Assembly (NCBI GenBank): GCA_037045585.1
Contig: JBAOIR010000009.1
Coordinates: 1-64,000 of the forward strand
Length of the DNA: 64,000 nt
Direction of reading: 5' to 3'
Source: SSF14 sp037045585
Lineage (GTDB): Bacteria; Actinomycetota; Acidimicrobiia; Acidimicrobiales; Microtrichaceae
Below the pieces are notes generated by a model. That model had not been told where the DNA came from. It made no database searches and worked only from the letters and a program-made list of their open reading frames with translations. The position numbers were made by a program, and so were the translations under genes. Of the stretch, positions 54,768 to 62,546 are shown piece by piece (position 1 is the stretch's first letter; every line of letters starts with the position of its first letter).

Positions 54768-54823
54768 GGGGTTTTGTACTGCGAGGAGCGCCACTGGCGG
54801 AGCGTTTCGCAGTACAAAACCCC
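54768..54823. repeat. Recurrent TTTTGTACTGCG hairpin, best-preserved copy
   Basis: GGGGTTTTGTACTGCG pairs perfectly (16 bp) with CGCAGTACAAAACCCC around an inner AGGAGCGCCACTGGCGGAGC arm. It sits 10 nt after the ygfZ stop and 7 nt before the convergent histidine kinase stop, so it has U-rich tracts for termination in both directions. Member of the same family as 33,564 and 39,937. Confidence 0.8.
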
Positions 54824-54830
54824 GAGCGGG

Positions 54831-56207
54831 TCAGCCGATCGTGGGGAACCAGACGGTGAACGTGGTGCCGGACCCCGGGACCGATGCAACGGCGACCGTG
54901 CCGCCCATGCCTTCGACGAGTTCCTTGACGATCGCGAGGCCGAGGCCCGAACCGGACTCCTTGGCGACGACGCGGCTGGCGGCCTGGTAGAGCCGTTCGA
55001 AGACGTGGGGCACGTCGGCGGGCTCGATGCCCGGCCCGTCGTCGGCGACATCGATCGCCACACCCGGCGCACCGTCGGGCGAGCCCATCGGCCGGGTCCG
55101 GATCCACACGGCCGTCCGGGCGAACTTGAGCGAGTTCGACGTGAGGTTGCCGACGACCTGGGCCAGTCGGTCGGCGTCGACCAGCAGCAGCGGGTCGACG
55201 TCGTTGGCGACGCGGACCGCGAGCCCGGCCCCGTCGGCGTCGGGGCTGATGCTGGCGACCGCTGCCGCGATGACCGGAGCGAGGTGGGTCTCGGCGATGC
55301 GGAACCCGAACTGGTGGGCATCCAGCTTGGCGAGGTCGAGCAGGTCGGCGACGAGGCGTTCGAGTCGCTGGGATTCGGCGACGATGACAGCGGCCGACGT
55401 GGTCGGATCACCCAGTCCGTCGGCGATCGCTTCCGCGTAGCCGCGGATCGACGTCAGCGGTGTTCGCAGGTCGTGCGACACCGACATGAGGAACTGGTGC
55501 TCGAGCGCCCGTGATCGCTCGAGTTGGACGGCCATGCCGTTGATCGAGTGCGCCAGGGCGCCGAGTTCGTCGGACGGGCGACCGGCCGGGTCGGGCTCGG
55601 GGAGTCGGGCCGTCAGGTCGCCGCCGGCGATACGGCCGGTGACGTCGACGGCGTCGCGGATGGGGCGGCCGAGTCGCCGCCCCAGCAGCACCGACACGCC
55701 GATGGCGATCACGAGGGCGACGGCCGCGCTGAATGCGAGCCAACGCAGCGCCGGCGCGATGATCGGTTCGCGAGTGGCGGTGAGCACCGCAACGGTGGCG
55801 GAGCCGTTCGGGTTCGTCCGGGCCGAGGCCGCCCACAATCGGTTGCCTCGGGACCCGCTGAGTGTGTCGCCCGTGCGGAGGGCCTCGAGGTCGAAGTCGC
55901 GGGCGGGGATCCACGACGGTCGCGTGCCGACGAGGGCGCCCTTGGCGCTGATGCGGAGCTGGGTCACGCCGCTGAGGCCGAGGACCTTCACCAACTTCTC
56001 CTGCGCCTCGACGAGCGTTGGGTTGTTGGGTCGGAGGTTTCGGTCGAGGTTGGGGACGAGGTCGGCGATCGTGTTGGCACGGTCCTCGAGCGCCGAGATC
56101 TCGCGGGCCTTGCCGGCCACGCGGGAGGCGACGATCGTGCCGATGCCGGCGAGCAGCATGGTGCCGATCACGATGCCGACGATCGCGGCGGTGATGCGCC
56201 GGCTCAC
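54831..56207 (-). CDS. Sensor histidine kinase
   Basis: 458 residues. Two helices (IVGIVIGTMLLAGIGTIVAS and WLAFSAAVALVIAIGVSVLL) frame an extracytoplasmic sensor of about 130 residues. Then HAMP (RIAGGDLTARLPEPD), H-box MSVSHDLRTPLTSIRGYAEA, N-box VVGNLTSNSLKFA, G1 VADDGPGIEPADV and G2 GSGLGLAIVKELV. The N-box has Ser where Ala is common. Downstream partner of the response regulator; the stop of that gene is 25 nt upstream. Signal unknown. Confidence 0.9.
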   Translation of the reverse strand: MSRRITAAIVGIVIGTMLLAGIGTIVASRVAGKAREISALEDRANTIADLVPNLDRNLRPNNPTLVEAQEKLVKVLGLSGVTQLRISAKGALVGTRPSWIPARDFDLEALRTGDTLSGSRGNRLWAASARTNPNGSATVAVLTATREPIIAPALRWLAFSAAVALVIAIGVSVLLGRRLGRPIRDAVDVTGRIAGGDLTARLPEPDPAGRPSDELGALAHSINGMAVQLERSRALEHQFLMSVSHDLRTPLTSIRGYAEAIADGLGDPTTSAAVIVAESQRLERLVADLLDLAKLDAHQFGFRIAETHLAPVIAAAVASISPDADGAGLAVRVANDVDPLLLVDADRLAQVVGNLTSNSLKFARTAVWIRTRPMGSPDGAPGVAIDVADDGPGIEPADVPHVFERLYQAASRVVAKESGSGLGLAIVKELVEGMGGTVAVASVPGSGTTFTVWFPTIG

Positions 56208-56231
56208 GAACCGCCCCGATCGCCGGTGACG

Positions 56232-56957
56232 TCAGCCGAGGCGGTAGCCAACGCCCCACACCGTGTCGAGCGGGAAGCCGTCGCCGAGCTTCTTGCGGAG
56301 CTGCCGGACATGGACGTCGACGGTGCGGTCGTCGCCGACCCATCCGTCGCCCCACACGCCGTCGAGGAGCTGGCGGCGCGAGAGCGCCAGGCCCTGGTTG
56401 GCGGCGAGGTAGGCGAGGAGGTCGAACTCGCGGGTGGCCAAGGCGACGGGCGTGCCGTCGACGCGGGCTTCGCGGCGCCCGAGATCGACCTCGACGTTGC
56501 CCACGGCGATGACCGGTGGTGTGGCGGGGGAGTGTTGCGGGGCGGCCGTCCGTCGCAGGATCGCCTTCACCCGCGCCACGATCTCCCGTGGCGAGAACGG
56601 CTTGGTGACGTAGTCGTCGGCCCCCATCTCGAGGCCGAGTACCCGGTCGATCTCGGCGTCGCGGGCGGTGAGCATGAGGACGGCGACGTCGGAGTCGGCG
56701 GCCCGCAGGCGGCGGCACACCTCGAGACCGTCGACGTCGCCGGGCAGTCCCACGTCGAGGATCACGAGCCGCGGCGACCGGTCGCGGATCGTGGCGAGCC
56801 CGGTCTCGCCGTCGCCGCACAGGAACACCCGGTAGCCGTCGCGCCGCAGGTACATGTCGAGGAGGTCGGCGATGTTGGGGTCGTCCTCGATGACCACGAT
56901 CACGGTCTCGCCGTCGGCGCGTGCCGTTCCCGTGGGGGTGGTGCGGGGCGTGACCAT
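56232..56957 (-). CDS. OmpR/PhoB-type response regulator
   Basis: About 241 residues. Receiver: acidic pocket VIVVIEDDPNIADLLDMYLR, phosphoacceptor Asp in RLVILDVGLPGDVDGLEVCR, Thr in LMLTARDAEID and Lys in DDYVTKPFSPREIVARV. DNA-binding winged helix: REFDLLAYLAANQGLALSRR and DRTVDVHVRQLRKKLGDGF, ending VWGVGYRLG. Upstream of and cotranscribed with the kinase. ATG 56,957 taken; ATG 56,966 (three more residues) is possible and has GGGGAA before it. Divergent from the J-domain gene. Confidence 0.9.
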   Translation of the reverse strand: MVTPRTTPTGTARADGETVIVVIEDDPNIADLLDMYLRRDGYRVFLCGDGETGLATIRDRSPRLVILDVGLPGDVDGLEVCRRLRAADSDVAVLMLTARDAEIDRVLGLEMGADDYVTKPFSPREIVARVKAILRRTAAPQHSPATPPVIAVGNVEVDLGRREARVDGTPVALATREFDLLAYLAANQGLALSRRQLLDGVWGDGWVGDDRTVDVHVRQLRKKLGDGFPLDTVWGVGYRLG

Positions 56958-56993
56958 GGGGACCATTGTTCCCCGCGCCGTAGCATCAGCGGG

Positions 56994-57560
56994 GTGACCC
57001 TCTACGACGTGCTCGGTGTCCGCCCGGGTGCGACCGCTGCCGAGATCCGCACCGCCTACCTGGCGGCCGCCCGCCGCGCCCACCCCGATGTGGCCGGCCC
57101 GTCGGGCGACGACACGATGCGGGACCTCAACTCGGCGTGGGCGGTGCTCGGCGATGCCGAGGCGAGGGAGCGGTACGACCTGACGCTCGCCGCGGGTCCG
57201 TCGGCGCCGGGGCGCCCGGGCCGGGAGCGGCCGAAGGTCGACATCAACCGTCCGCCCGACCGGCCGTTCGTGCCGCACCACGCTGTGGACGAGGACGACG
57301 ACGACGAGTGGCGGTACGTCGACGACGTGACCGACCCCGAGACCGCGCCGGGCACCGTCGTGCAGTTGGCACCGATCGCGTTGGTGGTGTTGGGCCTGGT
57401 GTTCGTCGTCGGTGGTGGGGTGCTGCGGGCCCTCCCGGTGATGGCGTTCGGCGGCGTCTTCGTGGCGCTCGGGCTGGTCGGGTTCCTGATCCTCCCGTTG
57501 GCGGTGATGGCGAAGGCGAGCACCGTCGAACAGCGTCGTGAGCGCAACCGCCGCCGGTAA
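56994..57560 (+). CDS. J-domain membrane protein
   Basis: 188 residues from GTG 56,994. The N-terminal J domain, TLYDVLGVRPGATAAEIRTA, AARRAHPDVAGPSGDDTMRD with HPD, and LNSAWAVLGDAEARERYDLT, is followed by an acidic linker (VDEDDDDEWRYVDDV) and two membrane helices (PIALVVLGLVFVVGGGVLRA, VFVALGLVGFLILPLAVMAK). A membrane-bound DnaK partner is the likely role (inference). 43 nt upstream of trpC, in the same direction. Confidence 0.8.
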   Translation: MTLYDVLGVRPGATAAEIRTAYLAAARRAHPDVAGPSGDDTMRDLNSAWAVLGDAEARERYDLTLAAGPSAPGRPGRERPKVDINRPPDRPFVPHHAVDEDDDDEWRYVDDVTDPETAPGTVVQLAPIALVVLGLVFVVGGGVLRALPVMAFGGVFVALGLVGFLILPLAVMAKASTVEQRRERNRRR

Positions 57561-57603
57561 ACCCGTGCGGCGCCGGTCCCGCGACGCGCTACCGTCGCCC
57601 CCG

Positions 57604-58428
57604 ATGGCCACCTACCTCGATCGCATCATCGCCTTCCATCGTGAACGCGCCGCGACCGACGCCCGCTCCGCGGAGCAGCTGATCGAGGAGTGTGCCGCCC
57701 TGCCCCCGACCCGTGGGTTCACGGCGGCGCTCCGCGGCGCCGACCGACTCGGGGTCATCTCCGAGGTCAAGCGCCGGTCGCCGTCGAAGGGAGACCTGTT
57801 CGCCGATCTCGATCCGGCGGCGCTGGCAGCGAGCTACGAGGCCGGTGGTGCGTCCTGCCTGTCGGTGCTCACCGACGGCCCCCACTTCGGTGGATCGGCC
57901 GCCGACCTTGCCACAGCCCGGGCCGCGACGAGCTTGCCGGTCATCCGCAAGGACTTCACGGTGTCCGCGCTCGACGTCCTCGACGCCCGGCTGATGGGAG
58001 CCGACTGTGTGCTGCTGATCGCGGCGGCGTTGAGCGACGACGAGCTGGCCGAGTTCGGTGCCCTGGCCGGGGCGATCGGGTTGGACGCCCTCGTCGAGAC
58101 CCACGACGAGGCTGAGGTCGAGCGGGCGCTCGCGACGACCTCGACGGGCCTGATCGGGGTGAACCAGCGCGACCTCGTCACCTTCGAGGTCGATCAGGAA
58201 CGTGCCGTGCGCGTGGCGGCGGCCATCCCCGCCGACGTGGTCCGTGTAGCCGAGAGCGGCGTGCGCGGTGTCGATGACGCGGTCGCGCTGGCGGCGGCGG
58301 GCTACGACGCTGTGCTCGTGGGCGAGCATCTGGTGACGTCGGGCGATCCGGCGGCTGCGATCGCCGCGCTGCGGGTTCCTCGTGACCCGGCCGGACGGGT
58401 ACCCCGCTCCTCGACGGCGCACCGCTAG
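57604..58428 (+). CDS. trpC: Indole-3-glycerol-phosphate synthase
   Basis: 274 residues. TIM barrel: LGVISEVKRRSPSKGDLFAD (catalytic Lys, Glu), VIRKDFTVSALDVLDARLMG (catalytic Lys), LDALVETHDEAEVERAL, LIGVNQRDLVTFEVD and RVAESGVRGVDDAV. Acts after TrpF in the pathway. First gene of the second trp cluster; the trpF ATG is 10 nt downstream. Complete and intact. Confidence 0.93.
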   Translation: MATYLDRIIAFHRERAATDARSAEQLIEECAALPPTRGFTAALRGADRLGVISEVKRRSPSKGDLFADLDPAALAASYEAGGASCLSVLTDGPHFGGSAADLATARAATSLPVIRKDFTVSALDVLDARLMGADCVLLIAAALSDDELAEFGALAGAIGLDALVETHDEAEVERALATTSTGLIGVNQRDLVTFEVDQERAVRVAAAIPADVVRVAESGVRGVDDAVALAAAGYDAVLVGEHLVTSGDPAAAIAALRVPRDPAGRVPRSSTAHR

Positions 58429-58438
58429 GTTTGGCGCC

Positions 58439-59104
58439 ATGTGGGTGAAGATCTGCGGCATCACGAACGAGGAGGACGCGCTGATGGCGGTCGCCCTCGG
58501 TGCCGATGCCGTCGGCTTCGTCTTCGCCCCGTCGACCCGACAGGTCACGGTCGGCACTGCCCGTGACATCGCCCGTCGGCTTCCGCCGGAGATCATCACG
58601 ATCGGCGTGTTCCGTGATCAGGACCCGCACTTCGTTTCCCAGACGGTGCTCGACGCCGGGCTCCGGGGTGTGCAGCTCCACGGGCACGAGACCCCGGCAA
58701 TGGCCGCCGAGCTCTCGCCGCGTCCGCAGACGCTGATCGTCGCGTTCCCCGCGGGTTCTCCCGCCATCGACCGCTTCGACGAGTACCACGCCGACGCGAT
58801 GCTCCTCGACGGCACGACTCCGGGGAGCGGCCAGGTCTTCGACTGGGACCTGGTCGACTCGATCCGCGACCATCGCCGCCTGATCCTCGCCGGTGGTCTC
58901 GACCCCGACAACGTCGGTGCCGCCGTGGCCAGGGTCAACCCCTGGGGGGTCGACGTGTCGAGCGGAGTCGAGGCGTCGCCCGGTCAGAAGGACCCCCGTC
59001 TCGTGCAGGCGTTCATTCGCGCCGCCCGTGCGGCCGAGCCCGCCGCGTACGCATCCGATGGCGGCCGCGAGCCCTTCGACTGGCGCGAGGCCGGCGATCT
59101 CTGA
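58439..59104 (+). CDS. trpF: Phosphoribosylanthranilate isomerase
   Basis: 221 residues. WVKICGITNEEDALMAVALG with the catalytic Cys, GVQLHGHETPAMAAE, LLDGTTPGSGQVFDW with the catalytic Asp, and AGGLDPDNVGAAVAR. Standard TrpF. Its existence matters because many actinobacteria lack trpF and rely on PriA. ATG 58,439. 110 nt separate it from trpB. Confidence 0.92.
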   Translation: MWVKICGITNEEDALMAVALGADAVGFVFAPSTRQVTVGTARDIARRLPPEIITIGVFRDQDPHFVSQTVLDAGLRGVQLHGHETPAMAAELSPRPQTLIVAFPAGSPAIDRFDEYHADAMLLDGTTPGSGQVFDWDLVDSIRDHRRLILAGGLDPDNVGAAVARVNPWGVDVSSGVEASPGQKDPRLVQAFIRAARAAEPAAYASDGGREPFDWREAGDL

Positions 59105-59214
59105 TCGATCGCCGGCCGTCCCCCGATCGGTGCAACGAGACGAGTTCGACGCGATTCGGCCCCGTCTGGGCACAATCGCATGGCTGACCTGTGAGAACGA
59201 GATGAGTGGGCGAC

Positions 59215-60438
59215 ATGACTGAGATAGTGACGAAGACGGTGAGTGTGGGGTCGGAGACCGAGTCGGTGATGGGCGATCCCGTCAACGGACGGTTCGGCGA
59301 GTTCGGCGGGCAGTTCGTGCCCGAGACGCTGGTTCCGGCGTGCCAGGAGTTGGAGGCGTCGTTCAAGGAGGCGTGGGCCGATCCGGCATTCCGGGCCGAG
59401 CTGAACCACCTGCTGACCGAGTACGCGGGGCGACCGTCGCCGCTCACCGAGTGCCTGCGGCTGTCAGAGGAGCTGGGCTGTCGGATCTGGCTGAAGCGTG
59501 AGGACCTCAACCACACCGGCTCCCACAAGATCAACAACGTGCTGGGCCAGGCGCTGCTCGCCAAGCGGATGGGCAAGACCCGGCTGGTGGCCGAAACCGG
59601 TGCCGGGCAGCACGGGGTGGCGAGCGCCACCGCTGCGGCGCTGATGGGCATGGAGTGTGTGGTGTACATGGGCGAGGTCGACATGGCCCGCCAGGAGCTC
59701 AACGTGTTCCGCATGCGACTCCTCGGAGCGGAGGTCCGGCCGGCGAGCTCGGGGAGTCGGACGCTCAAGGACGCGGTCAACGAGGCCATGCGTGACTGGG
59801 TCGCCACCGTCGAGTCGAGTCACTACTGCCTGGGTTCGGTCATGGGGCCGCACCCGTATCCGTGGATGGTGCGTGAGTTCCACCGTGTGATCGGCATCGA
59901 AACGGCCGAGCAGTTCCGCTCCAAGGTCGGGGGGTCTCCCGACTACGTCGTCGCCTGTGTCGGCGGCGGGTCCAACGCCATCGGGATCTTCAGTGGGTTC
60001 GCCGATGCCCCGTCGAAGCTGATCGGTGTCGAACCGGCTGGCGGAGCAGCGGTCGGGCGCGGGGTCCCCGGCATCGTGCACGGTATGCGCTCGTTCCTGA
60101 TGCAGGACGAATTCGGCCAGGTCGAGGAGGCCCAGTCGATCTCGGCGGGCCTCGACTACCCCGGCGTCGGGCCGGAGCACGCGCACCTCGCCGACATCGA
60201 CCGTGCCGAGTACCACCCCGTCACCGACCCCGAGGTCATCGACGCGTTCAAGTTGCTCAGCCGCAAGGAGGGCATCATCCCGGCGCTCGAGTCGGCGCAC
60301 GCGATCGCCTGGGTGTCCCGTGAGCGGGAGCGGCTGGCCGGTTCGACCGTGGTGATCAACCTGTCGGGCCGCGGCGACAAGGACGTGGGCCAGATGATGG
60401 ACATCCTCGGCCCCGAGTTGATGGGAGAGCACGCGTGA
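59215..60438 (+). CDS. trpB: Tryptophan synthase beta chain
   Basis: PLP enzyme joining indole and serine. GRFGEFGGQFVPETLVPA, the PLP Lys in EDLNHTGSHKINNVLGQALL, ETGAGQHGVASATAAALMGM, SVMGPHPYPWMVREFHRVIG, CVGGGSNAIGIF and NLSGRGDKDVGQ, all TrpB1-type. About 407 residues from ATG 59,215; an in-frame GTG at 59,206 is possible. trpA GTG overlaps its stop (GTGA). Confidence 0.94.
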   Translation: MTEIVTKTVSVGSETESVMGDPVNGRFGEFGGQFVPETLVPACQELEASFKEAWADPAFRAELNHLLTEYAGRPSPLTECLRLSEELGCRIWLKREDLNHTGSHKINNVLGQALLAKRMGKTRLVAETGAGQHGVASATAAALMGMECVVYMGEVDMARQELNVFRMRLLGAEVRPASSGSRTLKDAVNEAMRDWVATVESSHYCLGSVMGPHPYPWMVREFHRVIGIETAEQFRSKVGGSPDYVVACVGGGSNAIGIFSGFADAPSKLIGVEPAGGAAVGRGVPGIVHGMRSFLMQDEFGQVEEAQSISAGLDYPGVGPEHAHLADIDRAEYHPVTDPEVIDAFKLLSRKEGIIPALESAHAIAWVSRERERLAGSTVVINLSGRGDKDVGQMMDILGPELMGEHA

Positions 60439-61232
60439 CCGCCGCCTCGACGACGTACGGGCAGCTCGAGACGCAGCTGCGTCAGCGTCGCGAGCTGGGT
60501 GTGAAGAGCCTGGTCGTGTACCTGACCGGCGGGCTGCCGGGTTGGCTCGACATGGTGCGGGCAGCGGCGGACGCCGGCGCCGACGCGATCGAGATCGGCA
60601 TTCCCTTCTCCGACCCGGTCATGGACGGGCCGATCATCCAAGAGGCCTCGGACCGAGCGCTTGCCGCCGGTGCGACGCCGCCGAGCATCCTGGCCGAGGC
60701 GGCGACGCTCGACGCCGGTGTCCCGCTCGCCGTGATGACCTACTACAACCTCGTCTACCGGTTCGGGTTGGAGCGGTTCGCCCAGACGGCGGCCGAATCC
60801 GGCGTGTGCGCGGCGATCCTGCCCGACCTGCCGCTCGAGGAGTCGGGGGAGTGGTGCGCCGCTGCCGACGCCGCCGGGATCGAGACCGTGATGCTCGCCG
60901 CGCCGACCGCTCCGCCGGAACGGTTGCCGCGGATCTGCGCCCGCGCCCGAGGCTTCGTCTACGGCGTCGGGTTGCTGGGTATCACCGGTGAGCGCGACAG
61001 CTTGGCGCGCTCGGCGCTCGACATCGCCGGTCGGCTCAAGGCGGTCACCGACGTTCCGGTGTTGGTGGGTGTCGGGATCTCGACGCCACAGCAGGCGGTC
61101 GAGACGTGCGCCGTGGCCGACGGTGTGATCGTCGGATCCGCGGTCGTTCGGCGCACGCTCGAGGTCGGCACGCCCGAGGGGGTGGCCGATCTCGTGGCCG
61201 AGTTCCGGGCCGCGTTGGACGCCAAATGCTGA
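60435..61232 (+). CDS. trpA: Tryptophan synthase alpha chain
   Basis: Cleaves indole-glycerol phosphate, handing indole to TrpB. DAIEIGIPFSDPVMDGPIIQ (catalytic Glu region), AILPDLPLEESGEW (catalytic Asp), GFVYGVGLLGITGERDSL, PVLVGVGISTPQQAVE and GVIVGSAVVRR. 265 residues; GTG start overlaps trpB by 4 nt. The HU promoter begins in its last codons. Confidence 0.93.
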   Translation: MTAASTTYGQLETQLRQRRELGVKSLVVYLTGGLPGWLDMVRAAADAGADAIEIGIPFSDPVMDGPIIQEASDRALAAGATPPSILAEAATLDAGVPLAVMTYYNLVYRFGLERFAQTAAESGVCAAILPDLPLEESGEWCAAADAAGIETVMLAAPTAPPERLPRICARARGFVYGVGLLGITGERDSLARSALDIAGRLKAVTDVPVLVGVGISTPQQAVETCAVADGVIVGSAVVRRTLEVGTPEGVADLVAEFRAALDAKC

Positions 61233-61271
61233 CAAAACCCCGAAAACACGGTAGAGTTACACCGTTGTAAC
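61229..61271 (+). promoter_or_regulatory. HU-gene promoter with overlapping inverted repeat
   Basis: CTGACA (61,229-61,234), 17-bp spacer and TAGAGT (61,252-61,257) form a vegetative-type promoter whose -35 overlaps the trpA stop. GTTACA-CCGT-TGTAAC (61,256-61,271) is a 6+6 palindrome right at the start of transcription and could be an operator or a 5' leader hairpin. Confidence 0.55.
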
Positions 61272-61302
61272 TTCATCACATGAACCCGGGAGGGTCACCA
61301 CA

Positions 61303-61599
61303 ATGAACAAGACTGAACTGGTCGAGACCATCGCCGTTCGCACCGAGCTGTCCAAGAAGGACGTCGACGCGGTGCTCGGCGCGTTCTGGGACATCATCGC
61401 CCAGACCGTCGCCAAGGGGAAGGACGCGGTCACGATCCCGGGTTGGATCAAGTTCGAGCGTGTCACCCGTGACCCCCGCACGGTCCGCAACCCCCAGACG
61501 GGCGAGTCCATGAAGATCGGCAAGACCAACGCCGTCAAGATCACCGCCGGCGCGACCCTCAAGGCCATCGCCAAGGGCACCAAGCCTGCCCCGAAGTGA
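61303..61599 (+). CDS. HU-family DNA-binding protein
   Basis: 98 residues, MNKTELVETIAVRTELSKKD, a middle helix, and the beta arm region GWIKFERVTRDPRTVRNPQT with NPQTGE, then VKITAGATLKAIAKGTKP. A small, unextended HU lacking the Lys/Ala-rich tail of mycobacterial and other actinobacterial HupB proteins. Strong ribosome site GGGAGGG (61,288-61,294). Monocistronic, between its own promoter and terminator. Nucleoid role. Confidence 0.92.
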   Translation: MNKTELVETIAVRTELSKKDVDAVLGAFWDIIAQTVAKGKDAVTIPGWIKFERVTRDPRTVRNPQTGESMKIGKTNAVKITAGATLKAIAKGTKPAPK

Positions 61600-61636
61600 T
61601 CATCGCCGCCGAGGCGGCGAACGAGTGCACGAAGTT

Positions 61637-61677
61637 CGAGGGAGGAGCAGGCTCGCCTGCTCCTCCCTCGCATTTTT
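61637..61677 (+). terminator. Intrinsic terminator after HU gene
   Basis: 16-nt arms CGAGGGAGGAGCAGGC and GCCTGCTCCTCCCTCG are perfectly complementary, joined by TC, followed by CATTTTTGG. Classic Rho-independent structure for a highly expressed gene, 37 nt after the stop. Confidence 0.9.
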
Positions 61678-61698
61678 GGCGTGCACTAGGTTGCGGGC

Positions 61699-62166
61699 AT
61701 GGCTGATTCGACTCCCACCGTTGGCAAGAAGGCCCCTGCGATCAAGCTGCTCGATCAGCACGAGGCCGAGTTCTCCCTCGCCGCCCAGAAGGGCAAGCAC
61801 GTGCTCGTGTACTTCTACCCGAAGGCCGACACGCCGGGTTGCACGACCCAGGCGTGTGGGCTCCGCGACATCGTGTCGGAGGTCGGCGACACCGTCATCG
61901 TGGGCATCAGCCCCGACAAGCCGGCCAAGCTCGAGAAGTTCGACACGAAGTACGAGCTCGGGTTCACGCTCCTCTCCGACGTGGAGCACGCCGTCGCCGA
62001 GGCCTACGGCGTGTGGCAGCTCAAGAAGAACTACGGCAAGGAGTACATGGGCGTCGTGCGCTCCGCATTCCTGGTCGGCCCCGACGGCAAGGTGACCCAC
62101 GCCTGGCCGAAGATCAGCCCGAAGGACACGCCGACCAACCTCCTCGCGGCCCTCGCCGAGGGGTAG
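61699..62166 (+). CDS. bcp: Bcp-type thiol peroxiredoxin
   Basis: 155 residues. Peroxidatic Cys in YPKADTPGCTTQACGLRD with the resolving Cys five residues on, as in BCP/PrxQ, plus FTLLSDVEHAVAEAYGVWQL and RSAFLVGPDGKV. Reduces H2O2 and alkyl peroxides. Single gene in its own unit, between the HU terminator and the small membrane protein gene. Confidence 0.92.
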   Translation: MADSTPTVGKKAPAIKLLDQHEAEFSLAAQKGKHVLVYFYPKADTPGCTTQACGLRDIVSEVGDTVIVGISPDKPAKLEKFDTKYELGFTLLSDVEHAVAEAYGVWQLKKNYGKEYMGVVRSAFLVGPDGKVTHAWPKISPKDTPTNLLAALAEG

Positions 62167-62203
62167 CCCGACCGAGATCAGGCGACAGGATCAGGCGACG
62201 GGA

Positions 62204-62362
62204 TCAGGGACGCGGCTGGGGAGCCTGGGTTGCGGCGTACCGCGCTCGGTTGCGGGCGAACGCCCGCTCGCGCCATGCCGTCACGACCGCCACGACGGCG
62301 ACGACGAACAGGATCCGTTGTCTCGTCGCCGCGGACTGCGGTGAAACGTGGTTCGAGGACAT
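62204..62362 (-). CDS. Small single-pass membrane protein, unknown
   Basis: 52 residues: MSSNHVSPQSAATRQ, hydrophobic segment RILFVVAVVAVVTAWRERAF, then ARNRARYAATQAPQPRP. One membrane helix with a basic, presumably cytoplasmic, tail. No family recognised. Its start lies 28 nt from tRNA-Leu on the opposite strand. Could be spurious, but the membrane segment is clear. Confidence 0.45.
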   Translation of the reverse strand: MSSNHVSPQSAATRQRILFVVAVVAVVTAWRERAFARNRARYAATQAPQPRP

Positions 62363-62389
62363 CGAGGTGCAGGCTACGCTCTCCCGGCG

Positions 62390-62472
62390 GCCCGGGTGGC
62401 GGAATGGCAGACGCGGCGGACTCAAAATCCGCTGTCCGAGAGGGCGTGTGGGTTCGAGTCCCACCCCGGGCA
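62390..62472 (+). tRNA. tRNA-Leu (anticodon CAA)
   Basis: Acceptor GCCCGGG/CCCGGGC (7 bp), anticodon stem GCGGA/TCCGC around CTCAAAA with CAA at 62,423-62,425, a long variable arm as expected for a class II tRNA-Leu, T arm GTGGG-TTCGAGT-CCCAC and discriminator A. CCA is not encoded. Reads UUG codons. The integrase gene lies 74 nt downstream on the other strand, so it is the likely integration site. Confidence 0.95.
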
Positions 62473-62475
62473 CGC
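62441..62475 (+). other. Probable attachment site (tRNA-Leu 3' end)
   Basis: Tyrosine integrases next to a tRNA usually recombine within the 3' half, here the T-arm and acceptor (GTTCGAGTCCCACCCCGGGC and flanks). The tRNA is whole, so this would be the left junction (attL) with the host part restored. The second copy is outside the window; not confirmed. Confidence 0.45.
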
Positions 62476-62546
62476 TTGTGATGGAGCGATCACCCCGAGA
62501 ACATTGGGAACGCGGTGTTCGGTTCAGTGCCGTCGACGGCCTGTGG

